From: Poseidonibacter lekithochrous
GTDB lineage: Bacteria; Campylobacterota; Campylobacteria; Campylobacterales; Arcobacteraceae
NCBI RefSeq assembly: GCF_013283835.1
Contig: NZ_CP054052.1
Span: 3,038,001-3,102,000, forward strand
Length of the DNA: 64,000 nucleotides
Reading direction: 5' to 3'
Shown: in pieces, positions 42,688 through 51,367 of the stretch
Layout of the letters: every line of letters begins with the position of its first letter
How positions within the stretch are numbered: position 1 is the first letter of the stretch
Translations under genes and position numbers: made by a program
Notes under the pieces: generated by a model
Databases searched by the model: none
What the model was told of the DNA's origin: nothing
The model's input: only the letters and a program-made list of their open reading frames with translations

Positions 42688-45039
42688 ATGAGCTTAGCAA
42701 ACGACTACTTTTTACTATATCATGGGATTACATTTGAACAAGATTTAGATGTTGAACCAATTGATACAAATATCACAGAAACTACATTTTCAATTTACGC
42801 ATTAGTTTTAAGTGCCACTAGAAAAGATTATGAAAAATTCTTGCCGCTTACATCTTTTAAAACATTTTGTCAACAGCTTAATGTAAAAACACCAAGTAAT
42901 ATTGCTGAGTTAAATCACTTACAACATAATATTGTTGAGTGTATTGAGACAAATCAAGCAAAATCACATGTTGATACTTTACATGATTCTTTTGACTATT
43001 TAAAAGAAAATAAGATATTAAATATGGAAAACTATGATAAATTAATTTCATTATTTGATCATCAAGAACTTAACTTAGTTGATGAAATTGACATGCCTGC
43101 ACAAGTTGTTGAAGATGATGAAAACAAGTCATCATTCAAAGAATTAAAATCTACATTAGAAGATGTTATCAATGAATTAAAAGAAGAATCTTCAAATGAA
43201 AAGATTATTGAAGACTTAGATGAAACAAGTAACTATTTAAATAATCAAAAATTCTCAATTGGTATTACGGGTGTTATGAATGCTGGTAAATCGACAATGC
43301 TAAATGCCCTAATGGGAAGAGAAATTTTAGGTTCAGCTGTTGTTCCTGAAACTGCAAACTTAACAATTGTAAAACATAATCCAACTGAAAATGCAAAAGT
43401 ATTTTACTGGAACAAAGGTGAATGGGATAGAATTGTAAAATCAGCAGATGAACTAGAATCTATGAGAGATTATGTTAATGAAACTAATAAAATCTTTGGA
43501 AGTGAATTAAACTCATACATCAAACCTGAGTCAAGATATGATGAAGTTGATATTAATGATTTATCTTCATACACATCAGCAGAAGCTAGTGGAAAAAAAT
43601 GTAACTTAGTTAAATATGTTGAATTAGGTTCAAACTTAGATTTCTTATCAGATGGAATTGAAATAGTTGATACTCCGGGATTAGATGACCCTGTTATTCA
43701 AAGAGAAGAAATTACAAAAGAGTATATCTCAGCTTGTGATATGATGCTTCACTTAATGAACGTATCTCAAAGTGCTACATTAAAAGATGTTGAGTTTATT
43801 ATTGATGCACTTTTATATCAAAATATTTCAAAACTATTAGTTGTAATTACAAGAGCAGATACAGTTTCTAAAGAGCAATTAGATGAAGTAATTAAATATA
43901 CTAAATCATCAATTGAAAAACAATTAAAAGCACAAAATAAAGATTCTCAACTTGATTATATTCTAAAAACTATCAAGTTTATTCCTATCTCTGGGAAAAT
44001 GGCTTTATTACATAGAACAGGTAGAGAACAAGAAGCCTTAGATGCTGGATTTACTATTGAAGATACTGGTATTTTAGAAATTGAAAGCTATTTAAATGAA
44101 ACTTTATTTGGTTCAAATTCACAAAAAGGTGAATTGATTATTCAATCTGGAAAATCTCAAGTAATTAAAACAATAGAAAAAGAAGCTCAATCTTTAAACT
44201 ATGAGTTAAAACTATTATCTAAATCTAAAGAAGAATTAGAAGTTGAATTAGAAGAGTTTAATAAGAAAAAAGCTGTAAATGATAGAATTTTTCTTGCTAT
44301 GAAAGAAGATATTATTTATTATAAAAGTGATGCTAAAAACTATATTGAATCACTTGAAACATTTGTTGAAAGTGAATTAATTGAACTTCAAAATGTAATA
44401 AAACAAAGAGTTGTTTCAGATGTAAGATACTCTTTTGAAAAAACTAAAAAAAGACCTGAAAATTCTAGAATTAAAGTAATTGTTGAAACGGCAATTAAAG
44501 ATGGAATTATTGATGTAATTAGAGATTATAGATATAAATTTATTAAAAAATCTCAAACAATTGGAGAACAGTGTGAGCAAAAATATCATGACTTTGGATT
44601 CTCAATTGGTCACAAAAATGATAACTTTGATGCAAGAGGTTTCTTCCAAGATGATTTTAAAGCTGGATTCTTAACAGGTAATAATGAAGTTTTAATAAAT
44701 CAAGTAACAACTGCTGTATCAAAATCAAAAGCAAATAAAATAAATGAACTAGATAGAGAAATCGAATCTTTTATTAAAGATCAATTCAAAAGTATTGAAG
44801 AAGATATTAAATCAAAAGCAAATAAAGTTTCAAATATTTTAATTGAATCATTCTTTGCTACATTAAATGCACCACTTCAAGCCTTTGAACAAAAAATGTT
44901 AAATGATGAAGAAATACTTCAAAAGCAAATTGGTTCATTTGAGCAAAACAATGAAAATAGAGCTTCAATGTCAATTGATATTCATAAAAAGATTAAAAAA
45001 CTAGATACAGTTATTTCTAATGTAAAAGGATTAAACTAA
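42688..45039 (+). CDS. Dynamin-like GTPase, first of a pair (DLP1 type)
   Basis: A 783-residue large GTPase. The P-loop GVMNAGKST is at residues 195-203, switch region G3 is DTPGLDDP near 328, and G4 is TRAD near 391. An N-terminal region of about 190 residues precedes the GTPase domain, and a long helical region follows (about 480-783). It corresponds in size and gene order to Cj0411 of C. jejuni, which forms a hetero-assembly with its neighbour and tethers membranes. AGGGAGAT is a good ribosome binding site. It ends one base into the next gene. Confidence 0.88.
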   Translation: MSLANDYFLLYHGITFEQDLDVEPIDTNITETTFSIYALVLSATRKDYEKFLPLTSFKTFCQQLNVKTPSNIAELNHLQHNIVECIETNQAKSHVDTLHDSFDYLKENKILNMENYDKLISLFDHQELNLVDEIDMPAQVVEDDENKSSFKELKSTLEDVINELKEESSNEKIIEDLDETSNYLNNQKFSIGITGVMNAGKSTMLNALMGREILGSAVVPETANLTIVKHNPTENAKVFYWNKGEWDRIVKSADELESMRDYVNETNKIFGSELNSYIKPESRYDEVDINDLSSYTSAEASGKKCNLVKYVELGSNLDFLSDGIEIVDTPGLDDPVIQREEITKEYISACDMMLHLMNVSQSATLKDVEFIIDALLYQNISKLLVVITRADTVSKEQLDEVIKYTKSSIEKQLKAQNKDSQLDYILKTIKFIPISGKMALLHRTGREQEALDAGFTIEDTGILEIESYLNETLFGSNSQKGELIIQSGKSQVIKTIEKEAQSLNYELKLLSKSKEELEVELEEFNKKKAVNDRIFLAMKEDIIYYKSDAKNYIESLETFVESELIELQNVIKQRVVSDVRYSFEKTKKRPENSRIKVIVETAIKDGIIDVIRDYRYKFIKKSQTIGEQCEQKYHDFGFSIGHKNDNFDARGFFQDDFKAGFLTGNNEVLINQVTTAVSKSKANKINELDREIESFIKDQFKSIEEDIKSKANKVSNILIESFFATLNAPLQAFEQKMLNDEEILQKQIGSFEQNNENRASMSIDIHKKIKKLDTVISNVKGLN

Positions 45040-47072
45040 TGAATGCAAATATCAAAATATTAAGAGGTTTTGTAAAAGAGTTTAATGAAACATATTCAGA
45101 AAAAGAAGTAGTTTATGATGACTCACTTGTAGGTCAAATTAAAAAAACTCAAGACAAATTATTAGATGAAAAGTTTTTACCATCTAGACAATTAGAAAGA
45201 ATTCTGAATAAACAAATTAGACGTGCTAGATATCCTATGGAAGTTGCTATTACAGGACAATTCTCAGCTGGAAAATCTACATTTTTAAATGCCCTACTTT
45301 CAAGAAATATTTTACCAACTGGTATTACACCTGTTACTTCTAAAGTAAACTTTATTAATTATGGAGAAGAGTATAAACTAAAAATCACTTACTACTCTGG
45401 GGCTCAAGAATATGCTCCTATTGAAGCTATTGCTGATTTTACAGACCAAAGACAAGATGAAATGAATGATATTAAATATCTTACTTTATATGCTCCTATG
45501 GATATATTAAAAGATATTTCATTTGTTGATACTCCAGGTCTAAATTCACAATCACAAAGTGATACAGATACTACAAGAAGTGTATTAAGAGATGTGGGTG
45601 GTATTATCTGGCTTACACTTATTGATAATGCAGGTAAATTATCAGAAGCAAAAGTTCTAGAAGAATATATGGAACACTTCAAAGATAAATCTTTATGTGT
45701 GTTAAATCAAAAAGATAAATTTACACAAGAACAAGTAGATACTACTACAAAATATGTATCTGAAAAATTTGGTAAATATTTTGCACAAGTTACACCTATT
45801 TCAGCAAAAATGGCACTTGATTCAAGAGCTCATCAAAAATCAGTACTTATTGAAAATTCGGTAGATGGAATATTAAAAGATTTCAAAAAAGATTTAAATG
45901 AAAATCTTGATTCTACGTCATTAGATTTCTTCAAAGAGAAATTTGATACTTTCCAAAAAGAGTTAGTAGATATTAAATATCAAGATATTGCATCAAATAT
46001 GAAGCTTTTACATGATTCTAATATTCAAGATGTTTTAGACTTTATTGAAAGCACGATTAGACCAAAAGCGGAAGAATCAAAAGAGTATGCAATTAAAAAT
46101 GATATGAAAGGTGTTTGTGATATTTTAATCAAAGAATACCAAACAATCATTGGGGTTTATGATGCTTTAACATCTGTTCTTAAATCTTGTGAAGATGATA
46201 CAATACAAGCCTTTGAAGAAATCCATAAAAAATATTCAAAAGAGTTATTCACTATTTATAACTCATTAGAAACAATTATGGAAAAAATTGCAAATGAAAC
46301 ATTCAAAAATATCAAAAGAAAAACTAATATTAGATTTGAAGAGTCAAAAAGTGGTTTCTTAAAATCTGAAAAAATAGAAAAATTTGATTATGAAACATTC
46401 TGGATTGATTCAGATAATGTATATAAAAACCTTTTCTATGATGACCAAACTATTGATAAAATGTTCAAAAGATCAATCAAACTTCTAAAAAATATTGAAC
46501 TTAATACTGATGAAGCATTTAGAAATGTATATAGAAATATAAAAACAGAAGTTGAAAAATGGCAAGAACCATATGAGCTTATTAAAAAACATAGAGAAAT
46601 TGCTTCTGATTTAGAGTTCTCAAATACTAGACACTTTGCTGCTAAAGTATATGAAAATGTTTTAAGATCATACCATAGAGCTATTTTAGAAAATATCTCA
46701 GCGGTGAGAAAAAAGTTTGCTTATTTTAATGGGGCATTATCTTATTCTTATATTCAAACAACACAAGCTACTATTGGACATTTTGAACAACAAATATTAG
46801 AATCAGAAGAGTTATATAAAAAAGAACCATCAAGGTTTGCAATTCAGCATCCAAGAGAAGATGAGATTCTTACTAAATTAAAAGCAAATTTTGCTTTTGA
46901 AAAAATTGAAGATTTCTTAACATCAAAAAGAAACTACTTATTCAAAGTTGTTAAATATTCTAAACAACAATATTTAGAAATAAATGAAGATAGAATTAAT
47001 TTTGTAAAATCTAAACAAGCTCAATATATTGAGAAAATTAAAGATTTAGAAAAGATAAAAGAAGAGATTTAA
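45039..47072 (+). CDS. Dynamin-like GTPase, second of a pair (DLP2 type)
   Basis: A 677-residue large GTPase. The P-loop GQFSAGKST lies at residues 73-81, G3 is DTPGLNSQ near 165, and G4 is NQKDK near 225. The C-terminal two-thirds is predicted helical and would form stalk and membrane-binding parts. The one-base overlap with the first GTPase gene (TAATG) couples their synthesis, as expected for two subunits of one complex. It corresponds to Cj0412 of C. jejuni. Roles in membrane remodelling or division are known or proposed only for relatives. Confidence 0.88.
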   Translation: MNANIKILRGFVKEFNETYSEKEVVYDDSLVGQIKKTQDKLLDEKFLPSRQLERILNKQIRRARYPMEVAITGQFSAGKSTFLNALLSRNILPTGITPVTSKVNFINYGEEYKLKITYYSGAQEYAPIEAIADFTDQRQDEMNDIKYLTLYAPMDILKDISFVDTPGLNSQSQSDTDTTRSVLRDVGGIIWLTLIDNAGKLSEAKVLEEYMEHFKDKSLCVLNQKDKFTQEQVDTTTKYVSEKFGKYFAQVTPISAKMALDSRAHQKSVLIENSVDGILKDFKKDLNENLDSTSLDFFKEKFDTFQKELVDIKYQDIASNMKLLHDSNIQDVLDFIESTIRPKAEESKEYAIKNDMKGVCDILIKEYQTIIGVYDALTSVLKSCEDDTIQAFEEIHKKYSKELFTIYNSLETIMEKIANETFKNIKRKTNIRFEESKSGFLKSEKIEKFDYETFWIDSDNVYKNLFYDDQTIDKMFKRSIKLLKNIELNTDEAFRNVYRNIKTEVEKWQEPYELIKKHREIASDLEFSNTRHFAAKVYENVLRSYHRAILENISAVRKKFAYFNGALSYSYIQTTQATIGHFEQQILESEELYKKEPSRFAIQHPREDEILTKLKANFAFEKIEDFLTSKRNYLFKVVKYSKQQYLEINEDRINFVKSKQAQYIEKIKDLEKIKEEI

Positions 47073-47083
47073 TTCTCTTCTTT
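47058..47083. terminator. Bidirectional terminator between DLP2 and GNAT genes
   Basis: AAAGAAGAGA and its inverted copy TCTCTTCTTT flank a six-base loop between the convergent gene ends. The stem includes the stop codon of the plus-strand gene. Confidence 0.6.
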
Positions 47084-47588
47084 ATTTTAGACATAAAGAG
47101 TAAACTAATCTCTCACCTCTTGGTATTACAGTAGTTTTTTCATATATAAAACCTAAGTTTTCCAAAGATTTTATTGAGGCTTTATTAATAGGCGCTACAA
47201 CTGCTATTGCTCTATCTTTTTTCAAATCATTTTTTATTTGTTCAATCTGAGCAGAACCAATCTCTTTTGCATAACCTTTACCCCAAGATTTTTTTTCTAG
47301 GATAAAACCTATTTCATAATCATCTTCATCCAGATATCTGCAAGGTAAAACTCCACCAATTCCAATAATAGAATTAGTCTCTTTTTCTTCAAGAACTGAT
47401 AGTCCAACCTTTGAATCAAAGTTTCCATTTTCTAATAAAAATTCGTAAGTCTCTTCTTGTGAAAACATAGTAGAACCAAAAGTATTTTCAACAACTTCAT
47501 AATCAGAAAAAATCTTTTCATATAAAGTATGAAAATCATCCTTTGAAAGCTTACGTAAAATTAATCTGTTTGTATTTAAAATATTCAT
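47082..47588 (-). CDS. GNAT-family N-acetyltransferase (RimJ/RimL-like)
   Basis: A 168-residue acetyl-CoA-dependent transferase. The N-terminal TNRLILRKLSKDDFHTLYE is the usual start of the RimJ/RimL-like group, and the acetyl-CoA loop is WGKGYAKE near residue 108. The C-terminal SIKSLENLGFIYE motif also fits. Its substrate is unknown; these enzymes acetylate protein N-termini or small amines. Single gene. Confidence 0.85.
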   Translation of the reverse strand: MNILNTNRLILRKLSKDDFHTLYEKIFSDYEVVENTFGSTMFSQEETYEFLLENGNFDSKVGLSVLEEKETNSIIGIGGVLPCRYLDEDDYEIGFILEKKSWGKGYAKEIGSAQIEQIKNDLKKDRAIAVVAPINKASIKSLENLGFIYEKTTVIPRGERLVYSLCLK

Positions 47589-47630
47589 ATTTACTCCAAG
47601 TATTGAAGCATTATAACAAAAATTTTAATA

Positions 47631-47636
47631 TATAAT
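47631..47636 (+). promoter_or_regulatory. -10 box close to a start codon
   Basis: TATAAT ends seven bases before the ATG at 47644, with no Shine-Dalgarno sequence between (ACTAGCC). As at 18717, transcription would begin at about the start codon. Promoter activity is inferred. Confidence 0.4.
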
Positions 47637-47643
47637 ACTAGCC

Positions 47644-48135
47644 ATGAAACAATTACAACATTACCCACAACACTTACAAGATACAATAAAATCACAATTA
47701 GAAAATGGAAAACTTGGCGATTCAATTAAAAAGAAATATCCAAATGCTCATAATATAAAATCTGACAAAGCTTTATATAACTATGTTATGGATTTAAAAA
47801 ATCAATACTTCAAAAAATTTCAACTATCAAAAATACAATTTGATGGAAAAATAAATGTTATTAATAATGCTTTAGGAATGCATACTTTTATTTCAAGAGT
47901 ACAAGGAAATAAACTAAAAGCAAAAAATGAAATTAGAGTTGCAACTATATTTAAAAATGTTCCAGAAAAATTTCTAGAAATGATTGTAGTTCACGAGTTA
48001 GCTCATCTTAAAGAGAAAGAACATGATAAAGCTTTTTATGATTTATGTACTTATATGATGGATGATTATCATCAAGTTGAATTTGATTTGAGAGTTTATT
48101 TAGTATATATGGATAGACACGGGAAATTGTATTAA
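47644..48135 (+). CDS. YgjP/DUF45-type zinc metalloprotein
   Basis: A 163-residue protein with the HELAH zinc motif (His117, Glu118, His121) and a third likely ligand His127 in KEHDKAF, the arrangement of the YgjP-like (DUF45, M48-related) family. The biological substrate of this family is poorly known; both peptidase and nucleotide hydrolase activities have been discussed. It stands alone between two convergent or divergent genes and ends in a hairpin. Confidence 0.78.
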   Translation: MKQLQHYPQHLQDTIKSQLENGKLGDSIKKKYPNAHNIKSDKALYNYVMDLKNQYFKKFQLSKIQFDGKINVINNALGMHTFISRVQGNKLKAKNEIRVATIFKNVPEKFLEMIVVHELAHLKEKEHDKAFYDLCTYMMDDYHQVEFDLRVYLVYMDRHGKLY

Positions 48136-48158
48136 AAGAGAATCTCTTCTCTTTTAAT
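48131..48158. terminator. Bidirectional terminator
   Basis: ATTAAAAGAGA (48131-48141) and TCTCTTTTAAT (48148-48158) pair perfectly around a six-base loop between the convergent metalloprotein and siroheme reductase genes. Confidence 0.65.
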
Positions 48159-48161
48159 TAC

Positions 48162-49733
48162 TTATTTTTTTAACTCTACTACGTTTAAGAAATCTTTGAA
48201 TGTAGTTTGACCTAAGTTATCAGCTTGGTATGAAGCAATTAAATCTCCAACAAAACCAACAACTTCAGTAGCTTGAACTTTTACACCTGATTTGTGTGCA
48301 ATTCTACTACCTTCTACACCTTGTAATTGACCACCTAAAATAACATCATAACCTTCTACTCTGTTACCTTCAGCATCTCTTACTTTTGTTCCAACAAAAC
48401 CAATATCAGAAATTTGTGGATGAGAACATCCATTACCACAGCCAGAAATTGCAATAGTTACGTTTTCAGTAAAATCAGGGTTTTTCTCTTCTAATTCAAG
48501 AACAACTCTTTTTGCATACTCTTTTGTCTCAGTAATTCCGAATTTACAGAATTCTCTCCCTGTACATGACTGTAATCTTGCTCTAAATGGAGTTGGAGCA
48601 TAAGGGTAACCTAATGCATCAATTTCATCTGCTAAGGCTTGTGCATCTTCATTTTTTACACCATAAACAATAAAGTTTTGAGTTGCAGTTAATGATAAAC
48701 CAGCAACATTATATTTATTACAGATATCACTCATTGCTTTAAAGTCTTCACCAGCAACTCTTCCTGAGTTTGTAGCAAATCCAATAAATGATTCACCCTC
48801 TTGTTTTGCAGGATGGATTCCAAAGTGGTTTCTGTTTTCAAAGGCTGTAATTTTTGGTTCAACTAAACCTTCTTGTAATTCGTAACCTAATCTTGTTTCA
48901 ATTTCAGCAACAAATTTTTCTAATCCCCACTCATTAACTAAGTGTCTTACTCTTGCTTTATTTCTATTAGCTCTGTTTCCATGATCTCTGAAGATTTCAG
49001 CACATACAACTGCTACTTCTGTTACTTGACCTGGTTTTACATATCTATTAGCTCTATATGCAATTTGTTTTGATTTTGATAATCCACCTGCTAAAGTAAG
49101 GTCAAATAATACTTCATCATTTTCACCATTAAATGCTGTAAATGCAACATCTTGAATCTCATGAGCTGCACTGTGTCTACCACATCCAGAAATACCAATC
49201 TTGTATTTTCTTGGGAAGTTACAGAATCTATCATCATTTTGATCAAAATAAGTATCAACTTCTTTTACTAAATAAGAAGCATCAATAATTTCTTCTGGAT
49301 CAACTCCACCAATTGCTGATGTCATAATAGGTCTTGGTCCATCACCTGATGCCATTCTTGAAGTTAATCCAACAGAATCTAATAAATCTAAAATTGCTGG
49401 CATATCTTTGATTTGAATGAAGTGAAATTGAACATTTTGTCTATCAGTAAAATCTACAAGACCTTGTGCATAATCTTGTCCAATTTTAGCCATTACTTCT
49501 AATTGCTCTAAATTCATTTTAGTATCAACTAATTTGATTCTTTTCATGAAGTATTTTTTATCTTCAGTCTCTTCACCATTAATATGTGGATACATTCCAT
49601 ACCATTTTAATAATCCAATATAATCTGCACTTAAAGGAATACCCTCTTGTGCTTCTTTATATATATCTTCAATAACCTTTAACGGGTTTCTAGAAGCTTT
49701 TAATTGCTCTACTGCTGATAGTTCTTCTGCCAT
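48162..49733 (-). CDS. Siroheme nitrite/sulfite reductase (NirA/CysI family)
   Basis: A 523-residue assimilatory reductase that performs six-electron reduction of nitrite or sulfite with siroheme and a 4Fe-4S cluster. The cluster motif is complete: CTGREFC followed by CGNGC about 40 residues later. The duplicated ferredoxin-like halves are recognisable, with ISGCGRHSAAHEIQD in the first half. AGGAG precedes the ATG. No nitrate reductase or cys genes are adjacent, so the substrate stays open. Divergent from the small paralogous genes. Confidence 0.85.
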   Translation of the reverse strand: MAEELSAVEQLKASRNPLKVIEDIYKEAQEGIPLSADYIGLLKWYGMYPHINGEETEDKKYFMKRIKLVDTKMNLEQLEVMAKIGQDYAQGLVDFTDRQNVQFHFIQIKDMPAILDLLDSVGLTSRMASGDGPRPIMTSAIGGVDPEEIIDASYLVKEVDTYFDQNDDRFCNFPRKYKIGISGCGRHSAAHEIQDVAFTAFNGENDEVLFDLTLAGGLSKSKQIAYRANRYVKPGQVTEVAVVCAEIFRDHGNRANRNKARVRHLVNEWGLEKFVAEIETRLGYELQEGLVEPKITAFENRNHFGIHPAKQEGESFIGFATNSGRVAGEDFKAMSDICNKYNVAGLSLTATQNFIVYGVKNEDAQALADEIDALGYPYAPTPFRARLQSCTGREFCKFGITETKEYAKRVVLELEEKNPDFTENVTIAISGCGNGCSHPQISDIGFVGTKVRDAEGNRVEGYDVILGGQLQGVEGSRIAHKSGVKVQATEVVGFVGDLIASYQADNLGQTTFKDFLNVVELKK

Positions 49734-49739
49734 GTGTTA

Positions 49740-50093
49740 CTCCTATTTGGTTGTATATTTATAATATCTTTTTTCAGTTACATTTGTATAAATACTAGTT
49801 ATTTATAATAAATTTTTTCCAATTATATCAAGTTTATTTTAAAAAGTCTTTAAAATAAACCATAGTAATTTTATCAACTTAAGTTAAATACCTATTTTTA
49901 GGCTATTAATTACTCAAGTAAACTATAGTTGATTAATATACTATATTATTTAAGATTTTGCAAATTTTTAATATAAATTAATAGTTTATTAATTTATTCA
50001 CTTCCTTGAACCATAAAATGGGACTTAGTTTATATGATTAACTTTTAAGACATATTTCTGTACATTTTCAATTGACTTTTTTAGGAGTAATTA
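49740..50093. other. Intergenic region with a perfect 12-bp palindrome
   Basis: About 350 AT-rich bases between divergent genes with no open frame of note. It contains one clear structure: GTTTATTTTAAA (49832-49843) and its exact inverted copy (49849-49860) with a five-base spacer, about 100 bases upstream of the siroheme reductase start. It could be an operator or a hairpin in a leader. Short inverted repeats near 49920-49945 are weaker. Confidence 0.5.
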
Positions 50094-50324
50094 TTGGCTG
50101 TAGAGTTTAAAAATGAGTATGTTAGAGGGACTGTTATTGATGACCCTATTGTTAATGAAATTTATAATATTGTTTATTTTATAAAAACAACAGACTTTAA
50201 TAGTGCAAAACAATTAATGAATCAACACAATATATCATTTGAAAATATAGTATCAAAAACTCAAACATTAAAAAATCAAGACTTAATAAGTTTTGCAGAT
50301 TTTGTAATAAACCAAAGAAACTAA
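50094..50324 (+). CDS. Small protein of unknown function, paralogue 1
   Basis: A 76-residue protein that I do not recognise. Translation probably starts at a TTG at 50094, seven bases after a strong AGGAG. It is predicted mostly helical. The core, from residue 18 on (IVNEIYNIVYFIKTTDFNSA), aligns along its length with the next small gene, sharing the AKxLxxxxxxSFE, KTxxL and AD elements. No signal peptide or cysteine is seen. Confidence 0.6.
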   Translation: MAVEFKNEYVRGTVIDDPIVNEIYNIVYFIKTTDFNSAKQLMNQHNISFENIVSKTQTLKNQDLISFADFVINQRN

Positions 50325-50330
50325 AAATAT

Positions 50331-50519
50331 ATGAATACAGATATACACACAATTATTATAAAAATAATTCATCTTATTAGAGTTGAAAAAGATTATAGTA
50401 ATGCTGCTAAATTACTAATTGAGAATAACTTATCTTTTGAGTATTTAAGAACTAAAACTTACAAACTAACACAAAGAGAAATCGCCATACTTGCGGATAA
50501 TATTCTATTAAATATATAA
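50331..50519 (+). CDS. Small protein of unknown function, paralogue 2
   Basis: A 62-residue helical protein starting six bases after the first paralogue, with no strong ribosome binding site of its own, so translational coupling is likely. It shares the pattern AxKLLxxNxLSFE, TKTxxL, AD and a C-terminal asparagine with its neighbour. It lacks the roughly 15-residue N-terminal extension of the first. Not recognised as any known family. Confidence 0.55.
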   Translation: MNTDIHTIIIKIIHLIRVEKDYSNAAKLLIENNLSFEYLRTKTYKLTQREIAILADNILLNI

Positions 50520-50632
50520 TTTAATATTATTTTCTTATTATAAAAAATCTTTTATTATATTTTTATACAAAATAAACAAAGCAAAATAGATTTTTCACTA
50601 TAATTGCTCAAATAATTTTTATAAGAGTAACA

Positions 50633-51367
50633 ATGGAACTGACACAATCACAAATAAATGAATTTAATGAAAATGGATTTTTGATTATCAAAGATTTTGC
50701 GAAAGAAGAACTTTGCAATAATATTTTGGAAAAAGCAAAATCACACTTAGAGAGAAAACAAGCTCCAATTGAGAGTGAACAAGAGTATATGCAAGTAAGT
50801 GATGAGAATATAACTGTTCGAAGATTAAGACAAGTATATGATAGAGAAGAAGTATTTAAAGAGTGGATGACCTCAGATGATATTAGACCTATTTTAAAAC
50901 AAGTGTTAAATGATACACCAGTACTTACCCTAGCACACCATAACTCAATAATGACTAAATTAGCCCATGAAAGTACTAGAACATTTTGGCATCAAGATAG
51001 AAGATATTGGAATTTTGAAAATGACAATTTAGTATCAGTATGGTTAAGTCTTGGAGATGAGTATTTAGAAAATGGTTTATTAGAGTTTATTCCAAAATCT
51101 CATAAATTAGATTTCTCTAAAGATAGATTTGATGATGATTCAAACTTCTTGGATTCAAATAAAGAAAATCAAGAACTTATAAAATCAAGAACATCTTCTA
51201 ATCTTAAAAAAGGTGATGTAGTATTATTCCATTGTAAAACCCTACATCATGCAAGTAAAAATGCTAGTAATGAAGCAAAAATATCTTTTGTTTATACAGT
51301 AAGAGCAAAATCAAATGCACCTATAAAAAATACTAGAAGTGACTATAAGGAAGTGATTCTTGACTAA
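50633..51367 (+). CDS. Phytanoyl-CoA dioxygenase (PhyH)-like oxygenase
   Basis: A 244-residue Fe(II)/2-oxoglutarate-dependent oxygenase of the PhyH superfamily. The metal ligands are visible: His120 and Asp122 in WHQD, and a distal histidine (205 or 206) in KTLHHAS. The GLLEFIPKSHK segment near 148-158 is typical of the family. The substrate cannot be predicted. It has AAGAG before the ATG and a TATAAT near 50600, and overlaps tex by eight bases. Confidence 0.8.
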   Translation: MELTQSQINEFNENGFLIIKDFAKEELCNNILEKAKSHLERKQAPIESEQEYMQVSDENITVRRLRQVYDREEVFKEWMTSDDIRPILKQVLNDTPVLTLAHHNSIMTKLAHESTRTFWHQDRRYWNFENDNLVSVWLSLGDEYLENGLLEFIPKSHKLDFSKDRFDDDSNFLDSNKENQELIKSRTSSNLKKGDVVLFHCKTLHHASKNASNEAKISFVYTVRAKSNAPIKNTRSDYKEVILD

